The translations under genes were made by a program, and so were the position numbers. 17,721 nt of DNA from CAZVCJ01 sp964625745 (GTDB lineage: Bacteria; Chloroflexota; Anaerolineae; VGOG01). This document shows positions 1-7,281 of the stretch, one piece after another (positions within the stretch are counted from its first letter, which is position 1; every line of letters starts with the position of its first letter). The notes under the pieces were generated by a model. That model was not told where the DNA came from and did not search any database. It saw nothing but the letters and a program-made list of their open reading frames with translations. The stretch covers positions 1 through 17,721 of the forward strand of contig CAZVCJ010000081.1 in assembly GCA_964625745.1 (NCBI GenBank). Direction: 5' to 3'.

Positions 1-2
1 AC

Positions 3-68
3 CCGACAGCGGACGAATACGCCGATCGAGTGTACCATCTGCAGGACGGGCGGATTCTGAACCCATGA
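3..68 (+). CDS. ABC transporter ATP-binding protein, C-terminal end only (partial)
   Basis: Frame 3 is open from the window edge and ends at the TGA at 66-68. It encodes the tail PTADEYADRVYHLQDGRILNP. The pattern A-D-R-V-Y-H-L-Q-D-G-R-I is typical of the end of ABC ATPase domains just after the switch-histidine region, most like the MacB/LolD/FtsE-type exporters, where 'adrvi.l.dGri' closes the protein. Only about 21 residues are visible, so subfamily and substrate cannot be given. The stop codon overlaps the ATG at 65 of the transposase remnant (ATGA overlap), probably by chance of insertion rather than translational coupling. There is no sign that it is the ATPase of the sugar importers further right. 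Confidence 0.55.
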   Translation, partial: PTADEYADRVYHLQDGRILNP

Positions 69-382
69 TCCGGCCCTGCAACTTCCCCAAGGAGACAGCC
101 GAAGTAGTGCAAGCTCATGTCTTCCTGACCCTGGTGATGTTTAACATGACCAACGCCTATCGTACTGAGATTGGACAAGATCTGACCAAGCGAGGTATTC
201 GGCGCCAGCGCCTGGCTTGGGAGGATGCCAACAAGGTGCTGGTTGTGGCTGGCGAGTACTATGACATCTTCGATATCGAGGAACTGTTCGTCCTCATGGG
301 ACGTGAACCGGAAATCTGTTGGCGGGTTGACCTCTGTGAAGTTAAACGACGATACGGGCTCGAAGCTCCAGCCATCACCTAG
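65..382 (+). pseudogene. Transposase C-terminal remnant (IS4-like DDE family)
   Basis: A 105-residue open frame. The part from about residue 14, with AHVFLTLVMFNMTNAYRT, KVLVVAGEYYDIFDIEEL and VDLCEVKRRYGL, reads like the very C-terminal end of DDE transposases of the IS4/IS1182 kind, where an 'AHV..TL..FNL..AYR' helix follows the catalytic Glu region. No catalytic DDE residues, no N-terminal two-thirds and no recognisable terminal inverted repeat are present, so this is a broken 3' fragment. Its apparent ATG lies inside the stop codon of the upstream ABC ATPase gene, and the first dozen residues may not be transposase-derived. It shows that a mobile element once landed between the ABC gene and the sugar-uptake region. 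The family call rests on motif memory, not a search. Confidence 0.5.
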
Positions 383-420
383 TCCTGCTTATGGTGCAAT
401 TTCAGGCCAGGAAACTCGAC

Positions 421-449
421 TTGACAAGGTAAACGTTTTCCGGTATAAT
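421..449 (+). promoter_or_regulatory. Consensus sigma70 promoter of the LacI-family gene
   Basis: TTGACA at 421-426 and TATAAT at 444-449 are both exact consensus hexamers, separated by an ideal 17-bp spacer (427-443). Transcription should start near 456, about 50 bases before the ATG at 505. One operator half-pair lies inside the spacer, so this strong promoter is probably held off by its own product. Confidence 0.88.
429..441 (+). promoter_or_regulatory. LacI-family operator O1, inside the promoter spacer
   Basis: GTAAACGTTTTCC is centred on CG at 434/435. It contains the AAACGTTT palindrome typical of LacI/CcpA/PurR-type operators with a central CG. It lies between the -35 and -10 hexamers, so bound repressor would block RNA polymerase. 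It is an exact reverse complement of the copy at 460-472. Confidence 0.8.
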
Positions 450-459
450 TAGTGCGGCT

Positions 460-472
460 GGAAAACGTTTAC
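460..472 (+). promoter_or_regulatory. LacI-family operator O2, just downstream of the transcription start
   Basis: GGAAAACGTTTAC is the exact reverse complement of O1. Its centre (466/467) is 32 bp from that of O1, about three helical turns, so two repressor dimers would sit on the same face of the DNA. It falls at about +4 to +16 relative to the predicted start and would also act as a roadblock. No further copies were found before the transporter or enzyme genes in this window. Confidence 0.8.
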
Positions 473-504
473 TCCTACGTGCTGACGCTGACGAGGGTAG
501 CTGT

Positions 505-1578
505 ATGCCTGTTTCGCTAACAGATGTAGCAAAAGCCGCCAATGTCTCCATCGCCACCGCTTCCCGCGTTCTCGCCGGCAGTGATCACCCCGTGGCCGAG
601 GAAACGCGGTTGAGAGTGCTGAAGGCGGCCGAGGAATTGGGGTACCAGCCCAATCTGGTCGCCCGAAGTCTCCGTACAGACCAAACCTACTCTATTGGCA
701 TAATTGTCGAAAACATCTTGAGTCCATTCATTCCCCCCATCGTTCGCGGCATCCAGGATCGTTTGGAGGTGGATGGCTATTTTGGCATCATCATCAATGC
801 GGAATGGGATCCTGAGGTCGAAGCAGAAGCCATTCAGACCTTAAGCAAGCGTCAGATAGACGGCATCATCTTCGTGGAGTCGTGCATTCGTTCGTCGGAT
901 GAAGTATCCGAGCTGGCGAACAAGCCTCAGATGTTTGTCCATCGCCTTTTTAACTCCCTCTCTTTAAACTCAGTAGTCCCCGATGATCACTATGGAGCGC
1001 GGTTGGCGACCAGGCACCTGGCTCAACTGGGGCATCGGCGAATTGCCTTCATCAACGGGCCAGAGGGATGGGATGCGACGATCAATCGGATGGCAGGTTA
1101 CCAGGAGGAGCTCATGGCCTGGGGCATACCCTTTGACCCAGCCCTGGTAGAGCGAGGCGATTGGGAAGTCCAAAGCGGGTATCTTGCTGCCAAAAGATTA
1201 ATAGCGCTGCAAGATCCCCCTACGGCGATTTTTGCTGGGAACGATTTGATGGCTCTTGGCGCAATCTATGCCATCCAGGAAGCAGGATTGCGAGTGCCTG
1301 GAGACATGGCAGTTGTGGGATATGACGATCGTGACTTGTCTGGCTTTGTTCGACCAGCGATCACCACCATCAGAATGCCCTGTGAAGAAATGGGGCGGGC
1401 CTCGGCCGAGGCCCTCTTGCGCCTTATCGCTGGGGAAACCGAAGCTATAGAGCCGATATTTATTCCAGGGGAGCTGGTGGTACGCCAATCTTGTGGAGCC
1501 AGAGGGGAGGGAGAGTGGAAGTTTGAACCTGAGCGGGGTAGTCTACCGCGTAGACGGGCTCGAAGGCTCCGTCAATGA
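505..1578 (+). CDS. LacI/GalR-family transcriptional regulator
   Basis: Sugar-responsive DNA-binding repressor, 357 residues. The N-terminal helix-turn-helix (about residues 4-24) reads LTDVAKAANVSIATASRVLAG, with the family signature V-S-x-A-T-x-S-R-V-L. The hinge helix is ARSLRT (about 53-58). A periplasmic-binding-protein-like effector and dimerisation domain follows from about 62 to 330, with IDGIIF, FAGNDLMALGA and VVGYDD, all standard for GalR/LacI proteins. The ATG is preceded by GAGGGT at 493-498. The protein ends with an unusual Arg-rich tail of about 25 residues after the normal family end near VVRQSCG; its role is unknown. Two perfect operators sit at its own promoter, so autoregulation is very likely. 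By position it probably also controls the sugar-uptake genes to the right, though no operator was found there. The effector is unknown; an imported sugar is the default guess. Confidence 0.93.
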   Translation: MPVSLTDVAKAANVSIATASRVLAGSDHPVAEETRLRVLKAAEELGYQPNLVARSLRTDQTYSIGIIVENILSPFIPPIVRGIQDRLEVDGYFGIIINAEWDPEVEAEAIQTLSKRQIDGIIFVESCIRSSDEVSELANKPQMFVHRLFNSLSLNSVVPDDHYGARLATRHLAQLGHRRIAFINGPEGWDATINRMAGYQEELMAWGIPFDPALVERGDWEVQSGYLAAKRLIALQDPPTAIFAGNDLMALGAIYAIQEAGLRVPGDMAVVGYDDRDLSGFVRPAITTIRMPCEEMGRASAEALLRLIAGETEAIEPIFIPGELVVRQSCGARGEGEWKFEPERGSLPRRRARRLRQ

Positions 1579-1596
1579 ACCATCTTTGAGAGCTCG

Positions 1597-1792
1597 GTAG
1601 AAGAAAGGGGGTGATAGATAGGCGATTTCAGTTAGGGTTCTCCGGTTTGGCTCGTTTTGTGAGGAAATCAACAACAGCCAATTAGACTTAAGGAGGAGGC
1701 AAAATCATGGAAACCAAACGTATGAGTAGGCGCGAGTTTCTGACTTTGGCAGGTGCGGCGAGTGGCGCGGCATTGTTGGCGGCCTGCCAGCC
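1597..1792 (+). repeat. Duplicated leader plus signal-peptide block, copy 1
   Basis: This stretch holds the 110-base upstream leader of the first binding-protein gene and its signal-peptide codons, and it recurs at 5504-5706. The first 35 bases (1597-1631) are identical to 5504-5538. The Shine-Dalgarno block AAGGAGGAGGCAAAATCATG is identical. A run of 42 coding bases (1741-1782) is identical to 5655-5696, including synonymous positions. Copy 2 has five extra bases after the first block. The mature proteins that follow are far more diverged. No convincing -35/-10 pair or LacI operator was seen in it. Confidence 0.9.
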
Positions 1793-3137
1793 GAAGGCGA
1801 CACCAACGGCCGTCCCTGCGAAGCCGACCGACACACCGCTCCCGAAGCCGACCGCGACACCGCCCCCTGCCGAGAAGGTGACCATCGAGTTCCTGGGCGA
1901 GCCAGGGGGTGCAGAATGGCGTGACGAGGAGCAGGAGAAGTTCCGCGCGGAGAACCCCAACATCGAGTGGGTTCAGGTGGAGCAGCCGGAGGTGGTGTCG
2001 AGACTGGAGCAACTTCTGACCTTGGTCGCCGCCGGTACGCCGCCCGACTGCGCCAGGGTTGAGAGCGATGTCTATCGGACCTTCTGCAAGTACGAACTCC
2101 TGCTCGGCATCTCCGACCGCATCGCCGCCGACCCAGAGCTGTCGAAGCCAGACTACTGGATCCAGCCGCAGGAACGGGACCGCTGCGAGTACGAAGGGGA
2201 ATGGTACGGCATCGGCTCCTGCTGGGTGGCGCCTCACTTCTACTACAACAGGTCTCTCTTCGACGAGCTGGGAGTCGAGCCGCCCAGCAACGACCCAGAC
2301 GAGGCCTGGACGTGGGACGAGTTCCTGGAGATCGCGCGGCAACTGACCGTGGACACCAACGGCAAGCATCCGGGAGAAGCGGGGTTCGACGCGACCAACA
2401 TCGATCGCTGGGGGGCCTTCTGGCCGACCTGGTGGATCCCGCTGCACGCGGCGGTCCAATCCAATGGCGCTGACTGGGTGGACCCGCAGACCGGAAAGAT
2501 CGCTCTCGACAACCCGGCAGCGATGGAGGCGCTCCAGCGCGTCGCGGACCTGAAGTTGGTCCACCAGGTGGCGCTGAGCCAGGCAGCCTTTGACACTCTG
2601 GGCATGGCCGAGGCAGATTTCCTGTCGACCAAGAAGGTGGGACTGTATAATACCGGTTCCTGGTCCGTGAACTGGCTGTGGGAGATCGAGGGGGGGCTGG
2701 GCACTGGGGTGCTTCCCAAGATGACGCGACCGGCTACCGACATGCAGGCCCACCTGATCACGATTGTGAAGGAGACAGAGCATCCGGAGGAGGCCTGGAA
2801 GCTGATCCGGTTCCTCGCCTCGCCGTGGTTCCAGGAGCGCTACTGCCAAAATGGCCTGTGGCTGCCCAGCCAGACCGCGCTGATGACCCCCGAGGCTATC
2901 GCCCGCTGGTGCACCCCGCCCGTACACCCGGAAGGGTACGAGCTCATCGTCACCGAGTATGCGCCGAAGTATGGCCACTACCTCACCATGCCAGTGGGAT
3001 ACGTGAAGGCCACCGAAGCCGTTCTTACGCCAGCTTTCGACAAGCTCTGGATCGGCGACGCGAAGGCCGCGGACGTCTTGCCGGCAGCGGTGGCAGAGGC
3101 CAACCGCATCATGGAGGAAGAGCAGGCCAGGCCCTGA
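1707..3137 (+). CDS. Sugar ABC transporter substrate-binding lipoprotein (operon 1)
   Basis: Extracytoplasmic solute-binding protein of family 1 (SBP_bac_1, maltose/oligosaccharide type), 476 residues. The signal has a twin-arginine motif, SRREFLTLAG (from residue 7), followed by the lipobox LLAAC with the lipidated Cys at 27, so it is probably exported folded and anchored to the membrane. A Pro/Thr/Ala-rich tether runs from about 28 to 58. Family features include WYGIGSCW, EPPSNDPDEAWTWDEF, a Trp-rich stretch near WGAFWPTWWIP that could stack on sugar rings, and GLWLPSQTALMT near the C-terminus. AGGAGGAGG at 1691-1699, 7 bases upstream, fixes the ATG at 1707 over an internal Met at codon 6. 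Two permease genes follow after a long structured spacer. It is the paralogue of the protein at 5621. The sugar bound cannot be read from sequence. Confidence 0.93.
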   Translation: METKRMSRREFLTLAGAASGAALLAACQPKATPTAVPAKPTDTPLPKPTATPPPAEKVTIEFLGEPGGAEWRDEEQEKFRAENPNIEWVQVEQPEVVSRLEQLLTLVAAGTPPDCARVESDVYRTFCKYELLLGISDRIAADPELSKPDYWIQPQERDRCEYEGEWYGIGSCWVAPHFYYNRSLFDELGVEPPSNDPDEAWTWDEFLEIARQLTVDTNGKHPGEAGFDATNIDRWGAFWPTWWIPLHAAVQSNGADWVDPQTGKIALDNPAAMEALQRVADLKLVHQVALSQAAFDTLGMAEADFLSTKKVGLYNTGSWSVNWLWEIEGGLGTGVLPKMTRPATDMQAHLITIVKETEHPEEAWKLIRFLASPWFQERYCQNGLWLPSQTALMTPEAIARWCTPPVHPEGYELIVTEYAPKYGHYLTMPVGYVKATEAVLTPAFDKLWIGDAKAADVLPAAVAEANRIMEEEQARP

Positions 3138-3172
3138 TAGGTGTATGCAATGCGGCTCATTCCGCGACGAAC

Positions 3173-3418
3173 CGAAGCCGCCGGCGCATATACGAGTTGG
3201 GGGAGTGCCGAGAAAAGAGCACGTCCAGCGCCGGCCGAGTAGGAGCGGCTTGTGTTGAGCTTGTCGAAACAAGCGACGTATCGAGGCCAAGCGGGTTGCC
3301 CAGAGAGCCGCTTGCTTGATTTCGATACGCTGGCTTCGGTACGCTCCACTACTCAGCCCAAGTCGCTACTCAATCGGCGCTCGCTCCCCCAGGTTTTGCA
3401 TGCGCCCGAAGCCGCCGG
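3173..3418. repeat. Palindromic MITE/REP-like element with 12-bp direct repeats (operon 1)
   Basis: CGAAGCCGCCGG occurs at both edges (3173-3184 and 3407-3418). Just inside are imperfect inverted ends: GGCGCAT near 3183 pairs with ATGCGCC at 3400-3406, and GGGGGAG near 3199-3205 pairs with CTCCCCC near 3384-3390. The core contains a second imperfect inverted repeat built on GTATCGAGGCCAAGC (from 3278) and the TTGATTTCGATACGC region (3317-3330). The core and the GCGCTCGCTCCC right part recur in the element at 7082-7271. The direct repeats look like a target-site duplication. In an mRNA it would fold into a large hairpin just after the binding-protein gene. Confidence 0.65.
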
Positions 3419-3483
3419 AGCTGACGGGTAACTCGCTGGATCGGCCCAATGTGGACGAACCCCGGCTGCGTGGGGTCGGCTGC

Positions 3484-3583
3484 NNNNNNNNNNNNNNNNN
3501 NNNNNNNNNNNNNNNNNNNNNNNNNNNNNNNNNNNNNNNNNNNNNNNNNNNNNNNNNNNNNNNNNNNNNNNNNNNNNNNNNNN
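3484..3583. other. Assembly gap (100 N)
   Basis: Exactly 100 Ns, the usual scaffolder placeholder, so true length is unknown. The 11 bases before it (3473-3483) and the 11 after it (3584-3594) are the same, GGGTCGGCTGC, so the contig ends may overlap or the missing part may be a short repeat. The gap lies in the non-coding spacer between the binding-protein and permease genes. No coding frame is broken by it. Confidence 0.98.
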
Positions 3584-3605
3584 GGGTCGGCTGCGCGCGC
3601 GGCAA

Positions 3606-3623
3606 CCGGCCCTGCACGGCCGG
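3606..3623. repeat. GC-rich hairpin upstream of the first permease gene (operon 1)
   Basis: CCGGCC (3606-3611) and GGCCGG (3618-3623) form a perfect 6-bp stem around CTGCAC. It ends 10 bases before the Shine-Dalgarno of the permease at 3645. It corresponds to the right half of the larger hairpin at 7282-7332 in operon 2, which also carries GCCCTGC-CGGCC. Part of the left half may be lost in the gap. Confidence 0.55.
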
Positions 3624-3644
3624 GGTCGCCAAAGGAGGCAGGAC

Positions 3645-4562
3645 GTGAGTGTGCAAACTCGCTGGTTGGGGCGTCTTTGGCCGCGAACGGCGAAGGGCAG
3701 AAGGACTGTGACCGGCTACCTTTTCATGTTGCCCTTCATACTGGGTTTCCTCTTGTGGTTCCTGGCGCCCGCGTTAGTCGCGGCCTGGTTGGCCTTCTTT
3801 GACTGGAACATGATCCAGGATCCGACTTTTATCGGATTGGGGAACTTCAGGCATATTTTCCGGGACACGCTTTTCCTACAGTCGCTAAAGGCCACCACCT
3901 ACTATACGCTGGGCTCGGTTCCGGTAAGTCTGGTGTTGGCCTTTCTGTTTGCGCTGCTGCTGAATACCAAGGTGCGCGGGATGGCGATCTTTCGCACCAT
4001 CTATTACCTCCCTAGCATCGTACCGGCGGTGGCGAACGCGGTACTGTGGAACTTTGTGTTCAGCACGGAGTTCGGTTTGGTGAATGCGCTGTTGCGCGCT
4101 CTGGGCCTGCCCAAGGTCCCGTGGCTTCAGGATCCAGAATGGGCCATGCCGGCCTTGATCATCATGAGCTTATGGGGACTGGGTTACACCGTGGTGATCT
4201 ACCTGGCCGGGCTGCAAGGGATTCCTGAGGTGCTGTACGAGGCAGCCGAGGTTGACGGGGCGGGCCGCTGGGCCAAGCTGCGGCATGTGACGATTCCGCT
4301 CATGTCCCCGGTCATCTTCTTCAACCTGATCATGGGCATCATCGGTTCCTTTCAGGTTTTCACGGCGGGCTATCTGATCACCGCAGGTGGACCACAAAAC
4401 TCGACGCTGTTCTACGTGCTCTACACCTACAGGACCGGGATCCAATACTTTAACATGGGGTACGCGGCTGTGCTGGCGTGGATCCTCTTCTTCATCATCC
4501 TGGGATTGACGTTGCTCGTCTTCAGATATGTGGGGCGTCTGGTGTACTATGAAGCACTATAG
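3645..4562 (+). CDS. Sugar ABC transporter permease, MalF/UgpA type (operon 1)
   Basis: Inner-membrane channel subunit of an oligosaccharide importer, 305 residues, BPD_transp_1 family. Six hydrophobic helices are visible: a first one near residues 22-47, a second at about 82-105 after a periplasmic loop, and four more to the C-terminus. The cytoplasmic EAA loop that docks the ATPase starts near residue 199, EAAEVDGAGRWAKLRHVTIP, with the conserved Gly. I chose the GTG at 3645 because GGAGG lies at 3634-3638, 6 bases upstream, and the frame matches the N-terminal part of the paralogue at 7371 (both have a GRR.VTGY.F motif before helix 1). Its stop overlaps the next gene's ribosome-binding site, so the two permeases are co-translated. 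It is separated from its binding-protein gene by a repeat element and the assembly gap. Confidence 0.93.
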   Translation: MSVQTRWLGRLWPRTAKGRRTVTGYLFMLPFILGFLLWFLAPALVAAWLAFFDWNMIQDPTFIGLGNFRHIFRDTLFLQSLKATTYYTLGSVPVSLVLAFLFALLLNTKVRGMAIFRTIYYLPSIVPAVANAVLWNFVFSTEFGLVNALLRALGLPKVPWLQDPEWAMPALIIMSLWGLGYTVVIYLAGLQGIPEVLYEAAEVDGAGRWAKLRHVTIPLMSPVIFFNLIMGIIGSFQVFTAGYLITAGGPQNSTLFYVLYTYRTGIQYFNMGYAAVLAWILFFIILGLTLLVFRYVGRLVYYEAL

Positions 4563-4570
4563 GAGGCAGT

Positions 4571-5503
4571 ATGGCAACGCAAAGTGAAACTGTTTCCGTA
4601 AGGCGAGCGCCTGGAAGCAGGCCGGCGATCGGGCGACTGGTCAATGGGGAGCGCTTGTGGCGCGCCTTGATATGGACGCTGTTGCTTGTCGGGGCTTGTG
4701 TGATGCTGCTGCCCTTCTTGTGGCTGGTCACCAGTTCCCTCAAGACCGAGCTGGAGGTCTTTCAGTATCCACCGAAGTGGATTCCCAACCCCCCCCAATT
4801 TCAGAACTACATTGATGCCTGGACCACCAAACCGTTACGCCATCCAGGCTTTGGCATCTATCTCAAGAACACTTTTTTCATCGTCATCCTTAACGAGATC
4901 GGCATCCTGGGGTCTACCTCGCTGTGTGCTTACGCGTTGGCGCGCATTGATTTTCCGGGCAAGAATTTCTGGTTTGGCATCGTGTTGTCCACCATGATGC
5001 TGCCCGCTGTGGTCTTGATGATACCGACCTTTGTGCTCTATAGCCGTATGGGTTGGGTGAATACCTTCCTTCCACTCACCGTGCCGCACTTCTTCGCGGC
5101 TAGCGGGGGTGGGGCGTTCTTCATCTTTCTCCTGCGGCAGTTCTTCCTTAGCCTGCCCGAGGAGTTGGCCGATGCGGCACGCGTCGATGGGTGCAGCGAG
5201 TTTGGCATCTATCGGCGCATCATGCTGCCCTTGGCCAAGCCTGCCCTGGCGACAGTAGCGGTCTTTACCTTCATTTGGACGTGGAACGACTATATGGGGC
5301 CATTGCTATATTTGGCGAAAGACCCAAACAAGTGGACCGTCGCCCTGGGCCTGGCGATGTTCAGAACCTTTATGTGGCAGCGGACGCGCTGGGACCTGCT
5401 CATGGCCGCTTCGACGATGATGATCATACCCATTATCGTGATCTTTTTCCTGGCGCAGCGCTACTTCATCCAGGGGATCGTGGTGAGCGGGTTGAAGGGC
5501 TAA
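4571..5503 (+). CDS. Sugar ABC transporter permease, MalG/UgpE type (operon 1)
   Basis: Second membrane subunit, 310 residues, partner of the preceding permease. It has the MalG-type layout: a first helix at about 36-55, a periplasmic segment with PPKWIPNPPQFQNYIDA (typical of this subfamily), then five further helices. The EAA loop begins around residue 197, EELADAARVDGCSEFGIYRR, followed by IMLPLAKPAL. The C-terminus ends with QRYFIQGIVVSGLKG, the standard family end. GGAGG at 4562-4566 precedes the ATG by 4 bases, and the gene starts 8 bases after the upstream stop. It is immediately followed by the leader of the second operon. No ATPase gene follows, so the importer needs an ATPase encoded elsewhere. 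Confidence 0.94.
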   Translation: MATQSETVSVRRAPGSRPAIGRLVNGERLWRALIWTLLLVGACVMLLPFLWLVTSSLKTELEVFQYPPKWIPNPPQFQNYIDAWTTKPLRHPGFGIYLKNTFFIVILNEIGILGSTSLCAYALARIDFPGKNFWFGIVLSTMMLPAVVLMIPTFVLYSRMGWVNTFLPLTVPHFFAASGGGAFFIFLLRQFFLSLPEELADAARVDGCSEFGIYRRIMLPLAKPALATVAVFTFIWTWNDYMGPLLYLAKDPNKWTVALGLAMFRTFMWQRTRWDLLMAASTMMIIPIIVIFFLAQRYFIQGIVVSGLKG

Positions 5504-5706
5504 GTAGAAGAAAGGGGGTGATAGATAGGCGATTTCAGATGAGTTAGGGTTCTCCTGTCTGGCTCGTTTTGTGACAAAATCTGAACAACAACTAATCAAA
5601 TTTAAGGAGGAGGCAAAATCATGCAAATCAAACGCATGAGTAGGCGCGAGTTCTTGACTTTGGCAGGTGCGGCGAGTGGCGCGGCATTGTTGGCGGGATG
5701 CCAGCC
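5504..5706 (+). repeat. Duplicated leader plus signal-peptide block, copy 2
   Basis: Second copy of the block at 1597-1792. It begins immediately after the stop codon of the operon 1 MalG-type gene (5501-5503) and runs through the ribosome-binding site and the signal-peptide codons of the second binding protein. The leader is 117 bases against 110 in copy 1. Its abrupt start at the stop codon marks a likely duplication or recombination junction. Confidence 0.9.
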
Positions 5707-7084
5707 ACAGGTGGTCAAAGAAACAGTAGAAGTACCGGTAGAGCGAACTGTGGAGGTGGAGAAGGTCGTCAAAGAAACCGTCGTCGTCCAGGCGACTCCC
5801 GCCCCAGAGGAAGTGGTGGAGATCAGCTTCATGGGTTGGGGGGGAGTTGAGGAGGATGAGGGCGTTCGCGCTGCCATCAGGGTTTTCGAGGGCGCGGAGC
5901 CCAACATCAAGGTCACCTGGCTACACACGCCGGAGAACTATTCGGAGAAAATGCTGGCCATGGTCGCCGCTGGCACGCCACCGGACACGGCTTTCATCAG
6001 GAACCAGGACTACATTACCTATGCCCACGAGGGACTGCTGCTCGACATCACCGATATGCTCCAGGCCGACCCGGTCGTAGGCAGGGCGGGCTACTTCATT
6101 GAGCCCCAGGAAACAGAGCGCGCCACATACAAGGGGCGCTGGTACGGCATCGGTTCCTGCTGGACGGGCTCTCACATCTACCTCAACGCCGACGTCTTCG
6201 AGGAGGCGGGAATCGAGCCACCGAGCAACAATCCTGAGGAGGCCTGGGAGTGGGATTACTTCGTCGAGGTGGCACGAGAGTTGACCGTGGACGCCAACGG
6301 CAAACACCCAGGGGAGAGTGGGTTCGACGTTGAAAACGTGAAACGATGGGGGGTCCACTGGGATACGTGGTGGATGGAGCTTCTGGGGCCCATCGAGTCC
6401 AATTATGGGAAGTACATCGACCCAGATACCGGCTTGTTGACTGCTGGTCAGCCGGCAGCGGCCGAGGCCATCCAGCGCATCGCCGATCTGATGCTGGTGC
6501 ATCAGGTGATGCCCCAATCTGCGGTCTTGGCGCAACTGGGAATCAGCAACACCCAGATGTTGGAGTCCGGCAGTCTGGCGATGGCGATAGATGGCTCCTG
6601 GGCCCTGGCCTGGATGTGCAAGATCGAAGCCACGCTGGGAACAGCCGTCTTGCCCAAGATACAGCGGCCTGCTACCGGCCTGCAAGCCCACCTGCACTCC
6701 GCTTTCTCGGGCTCGAAACACCCTGAGGCCGCCTGGCGTTGGGTGCGTTTCCTGTCCACCGAGTTTTACCAGCTCCAGTTCTTGAAAATGGGGCTCTGGC
6801 TGCCCAACCAGACAGACCTGATGACTGAGGAAGGGCTGGCTAGGTGGATGACCTTGCGAACGAGTCCGACCGAAGGGATTCATCCGCCTGGCTACGAACA
6901 GATCGTGACTGAGTATGTGCCCAAGTGTGGCCACATCCTCTATCAGCCACCGGGTTATAACAAGGTCGAGTCGGTCCTCAATCCCGCGTTCGATGCCATC
7001 TGGATCGGCGACAAGACGGCTGAGGAGGCGCTGTCAGAGGTCGCGCCGGACGCCAATGCCATCTTTGAAGAGGCGCTCCGCTGA
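5621..7084 (+). CDS. Sugar ABC transporter substrate-binding lipoprotein (operon 2)
   Basis: Family 1 solute-binding lipoprotein, 487 residues, paralogue of the protein at 1707. The twin-arginine motif SRREFLTLAG and lipobox LLAGC (Cys 27) are the same as in copy 1. The tether is different: a Val/Glu repeat (VVKETVEVPVERTVEVEKVV and onwards, about 30-66), a style common in Chloroflexota lipoproteins. Shared landmarks with copy 1 are MVAAGTPPD, WYGIGSCW, EPPSNNPEEAWEWD, LTVDANGKHPGESGFD, WDTWWMEL, GLWLPNQTDLMT and the C-terminal NPAFDAIWIGD. AGGAGGAGG at 5605-5613 sets the ATG at 5621. The differing binding-cleft regions suggest a related but distinct oligosaccharide. The matching permeases follow after a repeat-filled spacer of about 285 bases. 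Confidence 0.93.
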   Translation: MQIKRMSRREFLTLAGAASGAALLAGCQPQVVKETVEVPVERTVEVEKVVKETVVVQATPAPEEVVEISFMGWGGVEEDEGVRAAIRVFEGAEPNIKVTWLHTPENYSEKMLAMVAAGTPPDTAFIRNQDYITYAHEGLLLDITDMLQADPVVGRAGYFIEPQETERATYKGRWYGIGSCWTGSHIYLNADVFEEAGIEPPSNNPEEAWEWDYFVEVARELTVDANGKHPGESGFDVENVKRWGVHWDTWWMELLGPIESNYGKYIDPDTGLLTAGQPAAAEAIQRIADLMLVHQVMPQSAVLAQLGISNTQMLESGSLAMAIDGSWALAWMCKIEATLGTAVLPKIQRPATGLQAHLHSAFSGSKHPEAAWRWVRFLSTEFYQLQFLKMGLWLPNQTDLMTEEGLARWMTLRTSPTEGIHPPGYEQIVTEYVPKCGHILYQPPGYNKVESVLNPAFDAIWIGDKTAEEALSEVAPDANAIFEEALR

Positions 7085-7271
7085 GGCTAAGCGCAGTACC
7101 GTTCGGATAAGCGCCCTCGACCAAGTAGCGTATCGAGGCCACGGCGCGGCCCATGCCATGCAAAATTCGTCGAAGAAGCCGCTCGCTTGGCCTCGATACG
7201 GTCTTTTGCTACGCTCTAGACCTACTCGGCCAGCGCTCGCTCCCTTATCCGGATAGTATTGAGGCTAAGCG
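7082..7271. repeat. Palindromic MITE/REP-like element with 12-bp direct repeats (operon 2)
   Basis: TGAGGCTAAGCG occurs at both edges (7082-7093, overlapping the stop codon of the binding-protein gene, and 7260-7271). Inside, CGTATCGAGGCCA (7129-7141) and TGGCCTCGATACG (7188-7200) are perfect 13-bp inverted repeats, and TCGGATAAG (7103-7111) pairs with CTTATCCGG (7244-7252) near the ends with one mismatch. The core is homologous to that at 3173-3418, including GCGCTCGCTCCC (7233-7244). The flanking direct repeats differ from those of the operon 1 element, as expected for target-site duplications. Confidence 0.7.
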
Positions 7272-7281
7272 GGGACAACCC

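Noticed and set aside
1541..1555. GTCTAC-CGC-GTAGAC hairpin at the end of the LacI gene as a terminator
   Set aside because: It is inside the coding sequence, only 6 bp of stem, and not followed by a T run.
1668..3290. A 540-residue open frame on the minus strand
   Set aside because: It lies exactly opposite the first binding-protein gene, is rich in Arg/Gly/Leu/Pro with no recognisable motif, and is explained by the GC-rich codon structure of the real gene.
3316..3656. Open frames crossing the N gap on both strands
   Set aside because: They exist only because unknown bases are read through; the flanking sequence is a palindromic non-coding element.
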